A stretch of 5,125 nt of DNA from positions 1 through 5,125 of the forward strand of contig QGUR01000312.1 in assembly GCA_003242205.1 (NCBI GenBank), written 5' to 3'. Under the pieces are notes generated by a model, which saw only the letters and a program-made list of their open reading frames with translations, was not told the DNA's origin and searched no databases. This document shows positions 1-5,125 of this stretch, one piece after another. Numbering within the stretch: position 1 is the first letter of the stretch; the number at the start of each line of letters is the position of its first letter. The translations under genes and the position numbers were made by a program. The stretch comes from Chloroflexota bacterium (GTDB lineage Bacteria; Chloroflexota; Anaerolineae; Aggregatilineales; Phototrophicaceae).

Positions 1-1201
1 CGTGTTTGCAACGCGGGACGGTAATGGGGAGATGCCAGGGGTCCAGCAGCGGCCCGGAAAGGCGCGCCTGATAACGCTGGATCATGGTCGGCGTGCAGGT
101 ACAGGGCTTGATCGGATCGCCGTAATAGCCGCACGGACATGGATTCATCGCCATCACCAGCAGGAAATTGGCAGGAAAGGTCAGCGTGCCTTTGGCGCGG
201 CTGATGGTGACGATTTTGTCCTCAATCGGCTGGCGCAGCACTTCCAGCGCTTTGGTGCTGAATTCGACAGCCTCATCCAGAAACAGCAACCCGCGATGGC
301 TCAGGGTGACTTCGCCAGGACGAGGCAGCGTGCCACCACCGACGAGACCGGCTTGTGAAATGGTATGATGCGGCGCGCGGAACGGCCGCTGCATGACCAG
401 CGGGTTGTCCCCATGCAGCATGTCGGCGACCGAGTAGATGCGCGTGACTTCGAGCGCTTCTTCCACCGTCATCTTCGGCAGAATGCCGGGCAGCGCCCGC
501 GCCAGCAGCGTCTTGCCGGTGCCGGGCGGCCCCTGCATCAGCACGTTGTGATTGCCGCCAGCAGCGATTTCCAGCGCGCGTTTGACATGCTCCTGCCCTT
601 TGATGTCGGCGAAGTCCACATAGCCGTCCACCGGATCTGCGCCGTTGACCGAAAGCGGCGGCGCGACAAACGGCGGAATGCGGTTCATGCCATACAGGTG
701 CTCGACCAGTTGCCCCAGCGACCGCACCGGAATCACGTCGATGCCGGGAACGAGCGCCGCTTCCGGCGCGTCGGCTTCGGCGACGAAGATCGTTTTTAGG
801 CCCGCCTGCATCGCAGCGTGTGCCATCGGCATGCAGCCCTTGGTATGCCGCACGGAGCCGTCGAGCGAGAGTTCACCGACAAACAGGGAAGTTTCCAGCG
901 CCTCAAGCGGCAACTGGTCGGTTGCGGCCAGCACGCCCGCAGCAATCGCCAGATCATAGGCCGGGCCATGCTTCGGCAGATCAGCCGGACTCAAATTCAC
1001 GACATAACCTTTGGGCGGAAATTGCAGCCCGCTGTTCTTGATCGCCGCGCGGACGCGCTCGCGGCTCTCTTTCACGGCGTTGTCGGGCAGACCGACGATG
1101 GTGAACTGCGGAAGTCCGGCGCGAGGATTGAAGTCAACTTCAACGTCGATGATATGGCCCGCGAGACCGACAATGGCGCAGGCGTGAACAGTCGCAAGCA
1201 T
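1..1201 (-). CDS. comM: ComM/YifB-family Mg-chelatase-like AAA+ ATPase, partial (C-terminus off the left edge)
   Basis: This is the N-terminal 400 residues of a protein usually about 500 residues long. The chain opens MLATVHACAIVGL and continues into the Lon-S16-like ChlI-type domain (residues about 20-170, with VKESRERVRAAIKNSG and NLSPADLPKHGPAYDLAIA). The AAA+ module follows: Walker A GPPGTGKT at 224-231, PFRAPHHT near 270, Walker B LLFLDE at 305-310, and the cysteine pairs C355/C357 and C367/C369 flanking GYYGD. Known family role: Vibrio ComM is a hexameric helicase that promotes branch migration during natural transformation; in most other bacteria the role is presumed DNA recombination. 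The ATG at 1201 is chosen because MLATVHACAIVG is the family N-terminus and no in-frame ATG lies upstream. No clear Shine-Dalgarno sequence precedes it. It is divergent from the metabolic genes and probably unrelated to them. The last 13 residues (388-400) are abnormal: the conserved LLDRxD reads LLDPWH. This is probably a sequence-end error. Confidence 0.95.
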   Translation of the reverse strand, partial: MLATVHACAIVGLAGHIIDVEVDFNPRAGLPQFTIVGLPDNAVKESRERVRAAIKNSGLQFPPKGYVVNLSPADLPKHGPAYDLAIAAGVLAATDQLPLEALETSLFVGELSLDGSVRHTKGCMPMAHAAMQAGLKTIFVAEADAPEAALVPGIDVIPVRSLGQLVEHLYGMNRIPPFVAPPLSVNGADPVDGYVDFADIKGQEHVKRALEIAAGGNHNVLMQGPPGTGKTLLARALPGILPKMTVEEALEVTRIYSVADMLHGDNPLVMQRPFRAPHHTISQAGLVGGGTLPRPGEVTLSHRGLLFLDEAVEFSTKALEVLRQPIEDKIVTISRAKGTLTFPANFLLVMAMNPCPCGYYGDPIKPCTCTPTMIQRYQARLSGPLLDPWHLPITVPRCKH

Positions 1202-1244
1202 AAGCAAACTCAGAAGAATGAGGGCAGCTACGTCATACCATCCC

Positions 1245-1250
1245 AGTATA
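1245..1250 (-). promoter_or_regulatory. candidate -10 element for comM
   Basis: On the minus strand this reads TATACT, five of six matches to the sigma-70 -10 consensus. It lies 44 bases before the comM start codon and would give a leader of roughly 35-40 nt. No convincing -35 hexamer sits at 16-18 bp spacing; the nearest sequence is GGTTTT. This is inference from a short motif, so the call is weak. Confidence 0.25.
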
Positions 1251-1382
1251 ATGCGAAGGCATGCTACAAAACCCCTTGAGAGATGGCGTGACGGCTGTTT
1301 TTACGTTTTTTGCGATTTAGACGCATAGCCCTCTGCCCGACGCTGTGGATAGCACAAGTGGCGCTGTCGCGACCGCTCATCA

Positions 1383-1388
1383 TATAGT
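1383..1388 (+). promoter_or_regulatory. candidate -10 element for the AroE-like gene
   Basis: TATAGT matches the sigma-70 -10 consensus in five of six positions. It lies 79 bases before the start codon at 1468 and directly abuts the palindrome at 1389-1402. No recognisable -35 hexamer occurs at normal spacing (GGCGCT at 17 bp), so the promoter, if real, may need an activator or a different sigma factor. Confidence 0.3.
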
Positions 1389-1402
1389 CTTGTCATGATA
1401 AG
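1389..1402. promoter_or_regulatory. operator-like imperfect palindrome
   Basis: CTTGTCATGATAAG is a 14-bp inverted repeat centred between 1395 and 1396, with six of seven base pairs symmetric; the only mismatch is the G/T pair four bases in. It begins right after the candidate -10 element and would cover the transcription start, a typical position for a repressor operator. Size and symmetry suit a dimeric GntR-, MarR- or TetR-type regulator, but no regulator gene is visible in the window. Function is inferred. Confidence 0.35.
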
Positions 1403-1455
1403 TTGTTCGGATCACACTGGCAGAAGCAAAGCGCCGGGCGCGTCATAGCGTATTC

Positions 1456-1460
1456 AGGGA
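1456..1460 (+). promoter_or_regulatory. ribosome binding site of the AroE-like gene
   Basis: AGGGA lies seven bases before the ATG at 1468. This supports that start over the later in-frame ATG at 1510 (residue 15), which would open directly on the MYFVGV strand of the fold and has no comparable site before it. Confidence 0.65.
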
Positions 1461-1467
1461 AAATTCC

Positions 1468-2421
1468 ATGTCTCCGGCAGAAGCGCTGAAACCGCAGACC
1501 ATCCCAACCATGTACTTCGTCGGCGTTACCACCGGCAAGTCATCCATTATGAAAGTCTTTCCCAAATGGTCAGAAATCCTCGGGCTTGGCGCGCAAATTG
1601 TCGGCTACGACGCGCCCCTTCACGCGCCCAATGACGTCTATCTGGCGATTGTGCGCCACATCAAGAACGATCCGCTTTCACTTGGTGGACTGGTGACGAC
1701 GCACAAGATCGATCTTCTGAACGCGACACGGTCTGAATTTGACTATCTCGATCCCTTTGCTCGGTTGTGCGGCGAGATTTCGTCCATCTCCAAGCGCGAC
1801 GGGAAACTGCGCGGGCACGCCAAGGACCCGGTCGCATCAGGGCTGGCATGGCAGGCATTCGTACCGAAAGGCCACTGGGGCCGCACCGGAGCCCATGTCC
1901 TTTGTCTGGGTGCGGGAGGCGCAGCGGTTGCCATCAGCGTCTTTGTCGCCGGCCTGCCCGACCGCGCCGACCGGCCCCGGAAATTCATCGCCGTCGACCG
2001 CTCGCCCGAACGGCTGGAACACCTGAAAGCGATTCGCCAACAACTCGATACCGATATTGAGTTCGAATACGTGCTCAACGAAGACCCACAACGAAATGAC
2101 GACCTGATGGCCGCCCTACCGCCCGGCAGCATGGTCATCAATGCCACCGGCATGGGGAAAGACCGCCCCGGTTCGCCCGTTACAGACAATGCGATCTGGC
2201 CGCAGGATGGCCTGGTGTGGGAACTGAACTATCGCGGCGAACTGGACTTCATGCAGCAGGCCCGCCGCTGCGCCGAGAGCCGGAATCTGACGATTGAAGA
2301 CGGATGGGTGTATTTTCTGCACGGCTGGACACAGGTCATCGCCGAAGTTTTTGACATCCAACTAACACCGGAACTATTCGCGAAGCTCGACGAAGCGGCA
2401 GCAGACCTCCGCCCGACCTGA
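1468..2421 (+). CDS. AroE-superfamily (shikimate/quinate dehydrogenase-like) NAD(P)-dependent oxidoreductase
   Basis: The protein has 317 residues, slightly longer than typical AroE (about 270-290), partly from a 14-residue N-terminal extension. The N-terminal substrate domain begins YFVGVTTGKSS (16-26). The family Lys of the NVTxPxK motif survives as K80 in GLVTTHK, and the partner Asp of the NTD motif as D120 in GHAKDPVASG. The cofactor domain has the glycine-rich loop LGAGGAAVA (147-155) and an acidic-ended strand FIAVDRS (173-179). NATGMGKDRPGSP (225-237) corresponds to the AroE NATPxGM segment, and DGWVYFLHGWTQV (278-290) to the C-terminal lid helix. Known family chemistry is NAD(P)H-linked oxidation or reduction of a ring hydroxyl on shikimate, quinate or relatives. 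The shikimate-carboxylate motif GHSxSP is replaced by TGKSSI, so the substrate is probably not shikimate. It is the first gene of the rightward set, and its placement suggests a polyol or sugar-derived substrate. The family is sure; the substrate is not. Confidence 0.85.
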   Translation: MSPAEALKPQTIPTMYFVGVTTGKSSIMKVFPKWSEILGLGAQIVGYDAPLHAPNDVYLAIVRHIKNDPLSLGGLVTTHKIDLLNATRSEFDYLDPFARLCGEISSISKRDGKLRGHAKDPVASGLAWQAFVPKGHWGRTGAHVLCLGAGGAAVAISVFVAGLPDRADRPRKFIAVDRSPERLEHLKAIRQQLDTDIEFEYVLNEDPQRNDDLMAALPPGSMVINATGMGKDRPGSPVTDNAIWPQDGLVWELNYRGELDFMQQARRCAESRNLTIEDGWVYFLHGWTQVIAEVFDIQLTPELFAKLDEAAADLRPT

Positions 2422-2490
2422 GATCGTGCGCGGAAGACATCGAGAGGCTAGACTAGAGACCTGCCATTTTTACGGAGCGCGCGGAAACGC

Positions 2491-2544
2491 ATGGCGATGA
2501 TCGACCACGACCGCGAAATCCCCGCATGGAGTAATCATGCATAA
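2491..2544 (+). CDS. possible 17-codon leader ORF overlapping the PGI start
   Basis: ATG at 2491 opens MAMIDHDREIPAWSNHA and stops at 2542-2544, overlapping the first 8 bases of the isomerase gene. Such an overlap could couple translation to the downstream start. No Shine-Dalgarno sequence lies close to its ATG (GGAG at 2474-2477 is 13 bases away), and the peptide resembles nothing I know. It may well be chance. Confidence 0.15.
   Translation: MAMIDHDREIPAWSNHA
2528..2531 (+). promoter_or_regulatory. ribosome binding site of the cupin PGI gene
   Basis: GGAG lies five bases before the ATG at 2537, a near-ideal spacing that fixes the start. The site itself sits inside a start-stop triplet string ATG GAG TAA (2526-2534). 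Confidence 0.7.
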
Positions 2545-3124
2545 CGCACATCCCTACACGTTCGACATCCCGGAGACGGGCATCCCGACGAGCTATGACA
2601 ACCACATTGTTCGCCGTCTTTCAGCCATGAAGGGCCAGTACCGGGACACCGACGCCTTCAATGCGCTGCTGGAACAGGATGACCGGATTCTGTACGAGGT
2701 CTATGAATTTCGACGGCCCGAAGTCAGCAGCGAACTGCTGCACGGCGTCTCGATCATCCATCCGGGGCGCGTGGGCGACGAATACTTCATGACCAAGGGA
2801 CATTTCCACGCCGTGCTGGAAACGGGTGAAGTCTATTACTGCCTGCGCGGGCGCGGCATGATGGTGATGGAAACGCCCGAAGGCGACTGGTCGGTTAAGG
2901 AGTTCCGGCCCGGCGGCGTGCTGTACGTGCCGCCGCGATGGGCGCATCGTTCTGTCAACACCAGTCCCACTGAGGATCTGGTGCTCTTTTTCGTCTATCC
3001 GGGGCACGCGGGACATGATTATCGAACCATCGAGCAGCAGGGCTTCCGCAAGCTCGTTGTCGATCGGGACGGCAAACCGGAGGTAATCGATAATCCACGC
3101 TGGAAGCAGGCCGAAAGCCGGTGA
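2537..3124 (+). CDS. pgiA: cupin-type glucose-6-phosphate isomerase (cPGI)
   Basis: This 195-residue protein matches the cupin PGI family (PF06560, archaeal type) in length and order of motifs. The enzyme interconverts glucose 6-phosphate and fructose 6-phosphate in the cytoplasm, using a bound divalent metal, and is unrelated to the classical PGI fold. The first cupin motif is MTKGHFHAVLETGEVYY (85-101), giving metal ligands H89, H91 and E98; the second is YVPPRWAHRSVN (130-141), giving H137. The family signature HDYRTI (160-165) and the terminal DNPRWK (185-190) also match the Pyrococcus furiosus enzyme as I remember it. The 115-base gap after the AroE-like gene has no clear terminator, so co-transcription is plausible. 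All ligands are intact, so activity is expected. The family can also accept mannose 6-phosphate or other hexose phosphates, so the in vivo substrate is not certain. Confidence 0.93.
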   Translation: MHNAHPYTFDIPETGIPTSYDNHIVRRLSAMKGQYRDTDAFNALLEQDDRILYEVYEFRRPEVSSELLHGVSIIHPGRVGDEYFMTKGHFHAVLETGEVYYCLRGRGMMVMETPEGDWSVKEFRPGGVLYVPPRWAHRSVNTSPTEDLVLFFVYPGHAGHDYRTIEQQGFRKLVVDRDGKPEVIDNPRWKQAESR

Positions 3125-3155
3125 GCGGCTATCCCGTTGTGTAGCTATCACCGGC
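3117..3155. other. stem-loop across the cPGI stop codon
   Basis: GCCGGTGA (3117-3124) and TCACCGGC (3148-3155) are perfect 8-bp inverted arms separated by 23 bases. Inside them GCTA (3128-3131) and TAGC (3142-3145) form a second stem around a 10-base loop, so the RNA could fold as a long hairpin with a small internal loop. The left arm contains the TGA stop of the isomerase gene. There is no U-run after it (CTGAGTCCATTTCAT), so it is not a canonical intrinsic terminator. It could be an mRNA-stabilising or processing element, or part of a Rho-dependent or attenuated end. Confidence 0.5.
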
Positions 3156-3190
3156 CTGAGTCCATTTCATGACGCGCTGCACGCACAGGG

Positions 3191-3196
3191 TAAACT
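3191..3196 (+). promoter_or_regulatory. weak candidate -10 element before the SIS gene
   Basis: TAAACT matches the -10 consensus in four of six positions and sits 55 bases before the preferred SIS start. No -35 hexamer is evident (CATGAC at the 17-bp position). If real, transcription would begin near 3203, which would exclude the upstream ATG at 3203 as a start. Confidence 0.15.
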
Positions 3197-3241
3197 TATC
3201 GCATGGCGCTGATGAAGCGTCGCAGTTCCCGGCCACATGAA

Positions 3242-3245
3242 AGGA
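3242..3245 (+). promoter_or_regulatory. ribosome binding site deciding the SIS gene start
   Basis: AGGA, inside AAGGAAGG (3241-3248), lies five bases before the ATG at 3251. The upstream in-frame ATGs at 3203 and 3212 have only AGGG at 3187-3190, 12 or more bases away. The site favours the 3251 start. Confidence 0.55.
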
Positions 3246-3250
3246 AGGCG

Positions 3251-4303
3251 ATGGTGGCTCGTGGTGAAATTACCCTCGCAGAGATCAACAGCCAGCCCGG
3301 TTTGTGGGCCGAAGCGCTGCAAGTATTCAAAGCACAGGCGCATGAGATAACATCGTTCTGGTCTACGAATGCTTTCGACCAGATCATTCTCACCGGCTGT
3401 GGTTCAACCTACTATCTCGGCGTCACCGGCGCTTCACTGTTACAGGCGGCCACTGGCACACCGGCCCGGGCCATCTCGGCCTCGGAGCTGATGCTGTTTC
3501 CAGATAAGACATTCCACAACTCGATCCAGACGCTCCTCGTCTGCCTTTCGCGTTCAGGAACCACGCGCGAGACGGTCGAGGCCGCCCGGCTGTTCCGCCA
3601 GTTTGGCAAGGGCAGTATTGTCGTCATCACCTGCGACAGCAGTAGCCCGCTGGCGCAACTGGCCGACAGGCTGCTGGCCATCGACGCCGCGCAGGAACAA
3701 AGCCGCGTGCAGACACGGTCATTCAGCAGCATGGCGGTTATTCTAACAGCGCTTGCCGCGGCGCTTGGCGGACAGGACTGGCAGTCGCTTGATGCTTTGC
3801 CCGAAGCTCTCACCCGGCTGATGGGCCGGTCGGAGTCTTTAATCCGGCATCTGGGCGAAGACCTCTCGATTACCCAGTTCGCCTTTCTTGGTTCCGGGCC
3901 GCTATACGGTCTGGCCTGCGAAGCCATGCTCAAGATGACCGAGATGTCGCGCGTCTTCAGCACAGGCTACCACGTTCTCGAATATCTACACGGGCCGCGC
4001 TATGCCGCCGACGCCAGCACCCTGATCGCCGGCTTGGTATCGGAAAGCGCCTTCACCGAAGAAGTTCAGGCGCTCAAGACGTTGTTGAGCCGGCGCGCGC
4101 GAGTACTGGCGCTGGCCGAGGCCAACAGTGAGGGCCTCGGCGAGCTTGATTTTGCCTTGACAATCGACTCGCAGCTTCCGGAGTGGGGCCGCGCTATTTT
4201 GTATTTGCCGCCGCTGCAACTGCTTGGCTGGCATCAGGCCATACAGCGCGGATTCGACCCTGATGATCTGGCCTATGATCCACGCGACCAGCCCATACCA
4301 TAA
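3251..4303 (+). CDS. double-SIS-domain sugar-phosphate isomerase/deaminase-like protein (GlmS-C/AgaS/FrlB group)
   Basis: The preferred ATG gives 350 residues; the longer in-frame ATG at 3203 would add 16 residues, mostly basic (MALMKRRSSRPHERKA), that do not look like the family. The chain opens with the usual helix INSQPGLWAEAL (13-24). SIS domain 1 carries the phosphate-binding GCGSTYYLG (49-57) and SRSGTT (100-105); QTRSFSSM (154-161) follows. SIS domain 2 has FLGSGPLYGLACEAMLKMTEMS (212-233) and EYLHGPR (244-250). By alignment to E. coli GlmS, the catalytic Glu488 and His504 survive as E231 and H247, but the Lys485 position is Thr, and the C-terminal Schiff-base Lys603 is absent (tail DPRDQPIP). 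No glutaminase domain is present, so it is not glucosamine-6-phosphate synthase. Related proteins deaminate or isomerise amino-sugar phosphates or cleave fructosamine phosphates. It is 12 bases from the ROK gene, almost certainly the same transcript. The exact reaction is unknown. Confidence 0.85.
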   Translation: MVARGEITLAEINSQPGLWAEALQVFKAQAHEITSFWSTNAFDQIILTGCGSTYYLGVTGASLLQAATGTPARAISASELMLFPDKTFHNSIQTLLVCLSRSGTTRETVEAARLFRQFGKGSIVVITCDSSSPLAQLADRLLAIDAAQEQSRVQTRSFSSMAVILTALAAALGGQDWQSLDALPEALTRLMGRSESLIRHLGEDLSITQFAFLGSGPLYGLACEAMLKMTEMSRVFSTGYHVLEYLHGPRYAADASTLIAGLVSESAFTEEVQALKTLLSRRARVLALAEANSEGLGELDFALTIDSQLPEWGRAILYLPPLQLLGWHQAIQRGFDPDDLAYDPRDQPIP

Positions 4304-4315
4304 CAGGCAGTTGAC

Positions 4316-5125
4316 ATGAGCGAGCGCAAACCGATCGTCCTCGGCATTGACATCGGCGGGACCAATACCAAACTCGGCCTGATTCGCCCCGATGGCAGCC
4401 TGACACACGCAAGCAAAATCCCGACGGAAGCGCGTGGGAACGACCCCGCGCCATTTTTCTCTCGCCTGTTCGCAGCGACCGATGCGCTGGTCCGGCAGGC
4501 GGGCCCGGACCTGCTCGGCATCGGCATATCGACGCATGGCGAGATTGATCGGGAGCGACGCCGGCCGGTCATCGCCGGAAATACGCCGGCCCTCCGCAAT
4601 GTTGATGTCCGTGGCGAGGTGGAACGGCAGTACGGGCTGCCGGTCGTCATGAATAATGACCTGACCGCCCACGCGCTCGGCGAATACTTTTTTGGCTGCG
4701 GGCGCGGCATCGAGCGTTTCATGTGCCTTGCGATGGGAACCGGCCTCGGCGCGGCGGTAATCGTGGACGGGAAACCGCTGATTATCGACGGCGGAAATTC
4801 GGGCAATACGGGCCTGATCATTCTCGATCCCACCGGCCCGCGCGATTCGAACGGTATTCGTGGTTCCGCCGAAGGGCTGTGCGGCGTGCCGGGTATCGAG
4901 CGGCTGGCCCGTGAACGCTACGGCAGGCCCGTCCCGGCGCACGAAGTGATCGCCGCGGCGCGCGCCGGAGAAGATCCGGTCGCGGTCGGCATCATCCGGC
5001 AGATCGGGACATGGATCGGGCAGACTCTGGCAAGCCTGAGCGTGATTTTCTATCCCCACCGAATCGCACTAACCGGCGGCACTGCATCGAGCGGCAAGGT
5101 CCGCTCGACCCCTTCCGCCCGCACG
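4316..5125 (+). CDS. ROK-family sugar kinase homologue lacking zinc ligands, partial (C-terminus off the right edge)
   Basis: 270 codons are visible of a family usually 290-320 long. The N-terminal phosphate-binding motif is GIDIGGTNTK (10-19). The catalytic base is D115 in VMNNDLTAHALGEYFFG (111-127), and the second ATP-binding loop is MGTGLGAAV (140-148). Canonical ROK proteins continue with ExGH and CxCGxxGC, which bind the sugar and a structural zinc. Here the same stretch reads NTGL (164-167) and DSNGIRGS (177-184), so the His and all three Cys are replaced while the surrounding DPxGP, G and AE positions still align. Known members phosphorylate glucose, GlcNAc, ManNAc, fructose or kanosamine; some are transcriptional repressors, but no helix-turn-helix domain is present here. 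The ATG at 4316 follows the SIS stop by 12 bases, with only a weak AGG before it. The last eight codons (SGK-V then RSTPSART) look frameshifted (see findings). Confidence 0.88.
   Translation, partial: MSERKPIVLGIDIGGTNTKLGLIRPDGSLTHASKIPTEARGNDPAPFFSRLFAATDALVRQAGPDLLGIGISTHGEIDRERRRPVIAGNTPALRNVDVRGEVERQYGLPVVMNNDLTAHALGEYFFGCGRGIERFMCLAMGTGLGAAVIVDGKPLIIDGGNSGNTGLIILDPTGPRDSNGIRGSAEGLCGVPGIERLARERYGRPVPAHEVIAAARAGEDPVAVGIIRQIGTWIGQTLASLSVIFYPHRIALTGGTASSGKVRSTPSART

Larger units (their letters stand above)
1202..1467. other. divergent intergenic region between comM and the AroE-like gene
   Basis: This 266-base region separates two divergently transcribed genes and must carry both their promoters. 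It contains T-rich stretches at about 1299-1312, a possible -10 for each direction, and the palindromes described in separate entries. A short GC-rich inverted repeat (GCGCC-G-GGCGC, 1431-1441) lies in the presumed leader of the AroE-like gene. I see no tRNA, no credible open reading frame and no riboswitch-like fold that I can support. Confidence 0.6.

Noticed and set aside
2..1279. Several long plus-strand open frames (for example 2-358, 365-799, 818-1279)
   Set aside because: They lie antisense to the unmistakable comM gene, have Arg/His-rich compositions typical of GC-rich shadow frames, and match no family.
1344..1352. DnaA-box-like TGTGGATAG (reverse CTATCCACA, one mismatch from TTATCCACA)
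   Set aside because: It is a single imperfect copy with no cluster of boxes, AT-rich unwinding element or replication genes nearby, so chance is the better explanation.
2441..2470. Possible terminator after the AroE-like gene (TTTTT at 2466-2470)
   Set aside because: Only 3-bp pairings (GGC/GCC or AGG/CCT) precede the T-run, too weak for an intrinsic terminator.
2428..2486. Direct repeat GCGCGGAA at 2428-2435 and 2479-2486
   Set aside because: Eight bases in a GC-rich intergenic stretch, with no extension or third copy; not distinguishable from chance.
3203..3250. Longer start for the SIS protein at 3203
   Set aside because: It has no properly spaced Shine-Dalgarno sequence, the extra 16 residues are a basic stretch outside the family's normal N-terminus, and the 3251 ATG has AGGA at five bases.
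3986..5059. 357-residue minus-strand open frame
   Set aside because: It is antisense to the end of the SIS gene and most of the ROK gene, both with clear conserved motifs on the plus strand. It has no recognisable domain, so it is a shadow of GC-rich codon usage.
1..5125. CRISPR array, insertion sequence, tRNA or phage/defence system
   Set aside because: No regularly spaced repeats, transposase, terminal inverted repeats, cloverleaf candidates or defence-type domains are visible in either strand.

Overview
The window is GC-rich bacterial DNA with four complete or nearly complete protein genes and one gene cut by each edge. A ComM/YifB-type AAA+ ATPase runs leftward off the left edge. Four sugar- or cyclitol-type metabolic genes run rightward from the intergenic region beside it. 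I cannot assign a species. The wording of the ComM protein and the presence of a cupin-type phosphoglucose isomerase beside SIS and ROK genes would fit a Chloroflexota bacterium (Anaerolineae-like). This is recall-based inference of moderate to low certainty, not something I could test.

Layout: (1) positions 1-1201, minus strand: N-terminal 400 residues of comM/yifB; the C-terminal part lies outside. (2) 1202-1467: a 266-base divergent intergenic region with candidate -10 elements for both directions. An operator-like 14-bp palindrome lies directly after the rightward -10. (3) 1468-2421: an AroE (shikimate/quinate dehydrogenase)-superfamily oxidoreductase. It keeps the catalytic Lys/Asp and the NAD(P) loop but not the usual shikimate-binding GHSxSP motif. 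(4) 2537-3124: cupin-type glucose-6-phosphate isomerase with all four metal ligands. (5) 3117-3155: a strong inverted repeat across the isomerase stop codon. (6) 3251-4303: a two-SIS-domain protein of the GlmS-C-terminal/AgaS/FrlB group, with no glutaminase domain. (7) 4316-5125: a ROK-family sugar kinase homologue, cut by the right edge, in which the usual zinc ligands and the ExGH sugar-contact motif are replaced.

Taken together, genes 3-7 read as one co-directional sugar or amino-sugar phosphate module. It contains a ROK kinase (phosphorylation), a cupin PGI (aldose/ketose phosphate isomerisation), a SIS enzyme (amino-sugar phosphate isomerase, deaminase or deglycase) and an AroE-like dehydrogenase that probably acts on a cyclic polyol other than shikimate. 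The altered active sites of the SIS, ROK and AroE-like proteins are the most interesting feature. They suggest a non-standard substrate, but the sequence does not say which one.

Both ends of the window show protein-level disruption: divergence at the LLDRxD motif of ComM in the first 40 bases, and an apparent one-base frameshift in the ROK gene in the last 25. This looks like low-quality contig ends rather than biology.
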